Positions 60,834 through 64,000 of a stretch of 64,000 nt of DNA are shown here, one piece after another (the first letter of the stretch is position 1; every line of letters starts with the position of its first letter). The position numbers were made by a program, and so were the translations under genes. The stretch lies in the NCBI RefSeq assembly GCF_022539665.2, contig NC_081331.1, forward strand, positions 6,420,501 through 6,484,500, in the 5' to 3' direction. This DNA is from Daphnia carinata (lineage: Eukaryota > Arthropoda > Branchiopoda > Diplostraca > Daphniidae). The notes beneath the pieces are model-generated. The model was not told the origin of the DNA, ran no database searches, and worked only from the letters and a program-made list of their open reading frames with translations.

Positions 60834-63800
60834 AGTCTTTCCCCAGAAGAAGCACTGACAGCTACAGTCTGTCGCAACATGTCGGAGAACGATGGCAGTA
60901 GCAAATCATCTTCAGGACCGTCGAGCGGCTCGTCGCGAATGGATTCAACTGGTTCGGCAGCCGGCTCATCGGGTTGCACCTCGCACTCGATTGGAGGTCC
61001 TTCATCCCATGCAGAATCTGATTCTTTCCAACATTCCCACGTATCCTCGTTAAAAGGAACTTCAAACTGCAACATATCTGCTACCTCAGATTCGGCCTAC
61101 GGTGGTTCCATATCTAACAGCCAATCGCAGAGAAGTGGTAGTGGTAGCGGAAGTCGTAGCAGTAAATCCCAGATCAGCTCCAACTCATCCAACAAGTAAA
61201 GTACTAGAAATCGATCGAATGGTCAACATATTCATGACCATGTTTTTTTCTATAGTGCCGGAGCCCAGCAACAGCCAAAATTGCGTAAGGAGAAAGATCC
61301 CAAGAAACGTAAGTCAAACAAGATATCCATGCCACCAGTGCAGTCCCCTGGTCTTGTCGTGGACCGTCCAGCATCAGCTGGATCCAACAAAGGAGCTTCG
61401 GCTTCGGTGGCAGCTGTCATCTCAGCTACATCGTTGGCTATGGCCAATGTTTTTACCGTTGAGGGAGGCAATCTGTCAGCAACGACTGGGCCAAGCTCAG
61501 CTGATGCAGTCGGATTCTCAGGTGGCAATGGAACATCTGTAAACGGCAATTCCGGAGTTGCAGTAACAAATAGCCGTAATCCACGGTCAAAGACGAGTAG
61601 GTCGGCTAATGGGATTCGAGGTTTTACCGAATCAAGAGCAGTTCAAGCTGCCGCTCTAAGTAGAGCGCTGGACTGTCTCAAAGGCACAGGGTTAGGTCCA
61701 AGCAAAGGTAAATAGTTTTCTATTATTCCCCTTAAATCATTCCAATATTAATACTAAGTTGAAAATGAATAGAATCACTCAGCTCCAAGTGTGGAAAGGA
61801 GGACGCAACTACTTCGTCGTGGCGGTCGATCCTCATCGATCCATTGGAGACAAGTTTAAAGAAAACATTTGCCCATTTGGAGGAAGTTCCAACTGTTAAA
61901 TCAAAGGTAAATTGATTTCGCCGTTTTAATGAAATTTAAAATACACAGTCTTCTTACTTTGTTTTTCTCCAGGAAGCTTTTATTGCAGCCATCAGCTTAC
62001 AGGATGGCATCGTAGTGTATGTCACACCTTCCCTAACGGAGAAGCTTGGTTATCCGGTTGAGATGTGGTGCGGTCGTTCACTTCTGGATTTCATCCATCC
62101 CAAAGACCGACTAGCCTTCACTAACCAGATTACTTCAAAACTATTGGCCAGTCTTGACAAAGATGATTCTTCGTCAGGTTATTCATTCAGTTCAGGTAAA
62201 ATTAAAAAAAAAAACTCCATAAGGTCTTGCAAAGTGCTTCTTATTTAACTTCTGAATTCAACAGATGAAGCACTTTTCCCACGTTGCAGTATGATTGGAA
62301 GTTCGTCTTCGCCGCCAAACATGCTGTGCTGTCGACTTCGAATGTACCGTGGTTTGCGCACGTCCGGCTTCGGTATTGTTGACAAGAAAACGTCGTACCT
62401 GCCTTTTAAGATTGTTTTGAACTTGGAGAAAATTCAGCTGCCTCGCGAACCCGTTGAAAGTTGCCAAAAGGAAACGGAAACAACAGCTGATGGCTCAATT
62501 TCCAAGGATCCTGAAGAAGACGATAAAGACTCAGCAGACTACTATTTACTGGCTTATGCAGTTCCAATATCAACAGCTTACAAAAGTATTTTTATTTGGA
62601 AAATGTTTAAAGACAAGAAAGTTGTTAACGTTTTTGCTTATCTAGATCCAGATGAAAAGAATTCAACAGGCGAGTTTGGCCTACGCCATTCGGCGAGCTG
62701 TTTATTCAGTGAGGTGGACATGAGTTCAGTGCCCTACTTGGGACATCTACCCCAAGATCTTCTGGGTACTTCAGCCCTGGATTTTTATCACCCTAATGAT
62801 CTGCCAGAGTTGAAGAAGATTTACGATTCGGTTATCGGTCGCCAAGGAAAATCACTCCGATCTAAACCCTACAACTTCAGAGCTTTTAACGGTTGCTATG
62901 TCCTTTTGCAAACGGATTGGACTTGTTTCGTCAACCCGTGGACCAAAAAATTAGAATTTGTTGCCGGTCACCATCGAGTACTTAAAGGGCCATCCAATCC
63001 TGACGTATTTGCTAGTCCACCAGAAGGAACAGTCCCCTTCGTCGATGCAGATCCTGCAGCAGCGGAAAATACCAAAAAACTTCACGCCGAAATCTGCACA
63101 ATTTTAACTGGTATTTTGACTTATGGCATGCAAAAAAAGAATTTAATCTTAACATTTCCCCCTTTTTCCCTCAACAGGGTCGGCCAAGCCTCCTCAGAGT
63201 ACACGTACATCCAACAATAGAGCGGATACAGCGTTGCTGGAGACTGCAACACGTCGTAGGAAAAATCTGGCCACGTTAATGGGTTCCTTGATAGATGAAG
63301 TGGCCAAAGCAAGGGGCAGCAACTCCTGCGGCAATTCGTGTTCCAGCAGTACTTACGCAAGATGTAAAACGCAGTTGCATAGTCCAGCTGAAGAAGGGTC
63401 GCTGCTAGGTGACGCTTCGGTAGTCATGGGAGACATATCGACACACGGAGGTTCAGCACTCGATTCCAACAGCGCCGACACGCCACTTTCTTATTCCCTG
63501 TTAAACTACAATCAAAATCTGGAGCGGTATTTTCAAAGCCAGCCTAAAATGATGCCTTCAGATGGTATAGACACCTACTCGAATTTCCTGGTCTTCATAA
63601 CAACATTGTTATGGTTTTCTTAAATTTCTTTAGGCTCAGGAGAAAGCATTGGATCGGGATCGGCCGATTCTAAACCAGGGAAAAATCAAACCCCAAACAT
63701 GAGCTCAGAAGAAGAAGGGGGTTGTCTTGGTACCGATGACACTTTTTCAGGAACGTTGCCTAGCACTGACAGCCAAAAGCTGAGCAGTTCCAATAGCAAC

Positions 63801-63937
63801 AGCATTAGCCACAGTCGCAGCACTGACAGCCAGAATGGTATGCCCTACGAACCTGGATTTAAGGGCTTACCTTTAACCAAAGAAGCAATGGCAAGACACA
63901 ACGAAGAAATGGAAAAAGAGTTTATGCAACAGCATAG
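60834..63937 (+). CDS. per: Period circadian clock protein (5' part, gene runs off the window)
   Basis: PERIOD, the PAS-domain repressor of CLOCK:CYCLE in the circadian feedback loop. Visible exons: 60834-61195, 61256-61707, 61773-61906, 61973-62195, 62265-63110, 63178-63564 and 63634-63937; phases agree and the last ends at a donor, so the gene continues beyond the right edge. The likely start is ATG 60879 (MSENDGSSKSSSGP); the frame is open before it up to the acceptor, so an upstream coding exon is possible. About 887 residues are seen. In order: Ser-rich N-terminus with SDSAYGGSISNSQSQRSG (hallmark of insect PER), basic nuclear-localisation region KEKDPKKRKSNK, PAS-A from about 302 (DGIVVYVTPSLTEKLGYP, FIHPKDRLAF), PAS-B about 500-620 (RHSASCLFSEVD, LGHLPQDLLGTSALDFYHP, GCYVLLQTDWTCFVNPW, LEFVAGHHRVLKGP), RRRKNLATLMGSLIDEV, then Ser-rich sequence and LTKEAMARHNEEMEKEFMQ. 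Confidence 0.97.
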
Positions 63938-64000
63938 GTACAAATTCGTCAAAATATAATTTACAAGGCAAGGAGTTTAAAATTGTCGATTTCGATATTC

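Noticed and set aside
1-64000. CRISPR arrays, bacterial insertion sequences, operons, integrases or other prokaryotic systems
   Set aside because: The window is intron-rich animal DNA; there are no spaced direct repeats or transposase genes, and the repeats seen are microsatellites and homopolymers.

Overview
The window is nuclear DNA from an arthropod, most probably a branchiopod crustacean of the Daphnia type. The evidence is a CHH/ITP-family neurohormone gene with alternative C-terminal exons, a period clock gene, a mu-class GST, a neuroglobin-like globin, very short GT-AG introns (mostly 55-90 nt), compact genes on both strands, and no operons, rRNA or tRNA. The genus is inferred from gene content and intron style; no database search was possible.

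Layout. 1.6-2.8 kb (+): SERHL/kraken-type alpha/beta hydrolase. 4.7-6.7 kb (-): ion transport peptide, with one secretory exon and two alternative 3' exons. 10.2-11.8 kb (+): TTC4/Dpit47 co-chaperone, converging tail to tail with importin-13 (-, 11.85-15.8 kb); their 3' ends probably overlap. 18.5-25.7 kb (-): ELOVL fatty-acid elongase with three tandem 81-bp cassette exons and an Asn-Gly-His-rich tail. 25.7-35 kb: long, homopolymer-rich non-coding stretch. 35.1-36.6 kb (-): GPI-anchored Ly6/LU protein. 38.4-40.8 kb (-): unrecognised single-pass membrane protein with a long Ser-rich tail. 41.2-45.2 kb (-): DRC11/IQCA1, an AAA+ IQ protein of the axonemal nexin-dynein regulatory complex. 48.9-50.5 kb (+): secreted cyanophycinase-like (S51) protein that seems to have lost its catalytic Ser. 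50.9-51.8 kb (+): mu-class GST. 55.4-56.3 kb (+): globin. 60.8 kb to the right edge (+): period, incomplete, preceded by a cluster of perfect CACGTG E-boxes.

The genes do not form one pathway. They are ordinary single-copy animal genes: lipid elongation, nuclear import, chaperoning, neuropeptide signalling, detoxification, oxygen binding and the circadian clock. The points most worth following are the triplicated ELOVL cassette exon, the apparently inactive S51-like secreted protein, the overlapping TTC4/IPO13 3' ends, an ultrashort or frame-breaking intron in IPO13, and the E-box cluster ahead of period.

Exon borders were chosen by hand from GT-AG sites, reading-frame phase and remembered family similarity. 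Untranslated regions are mostly undefined.
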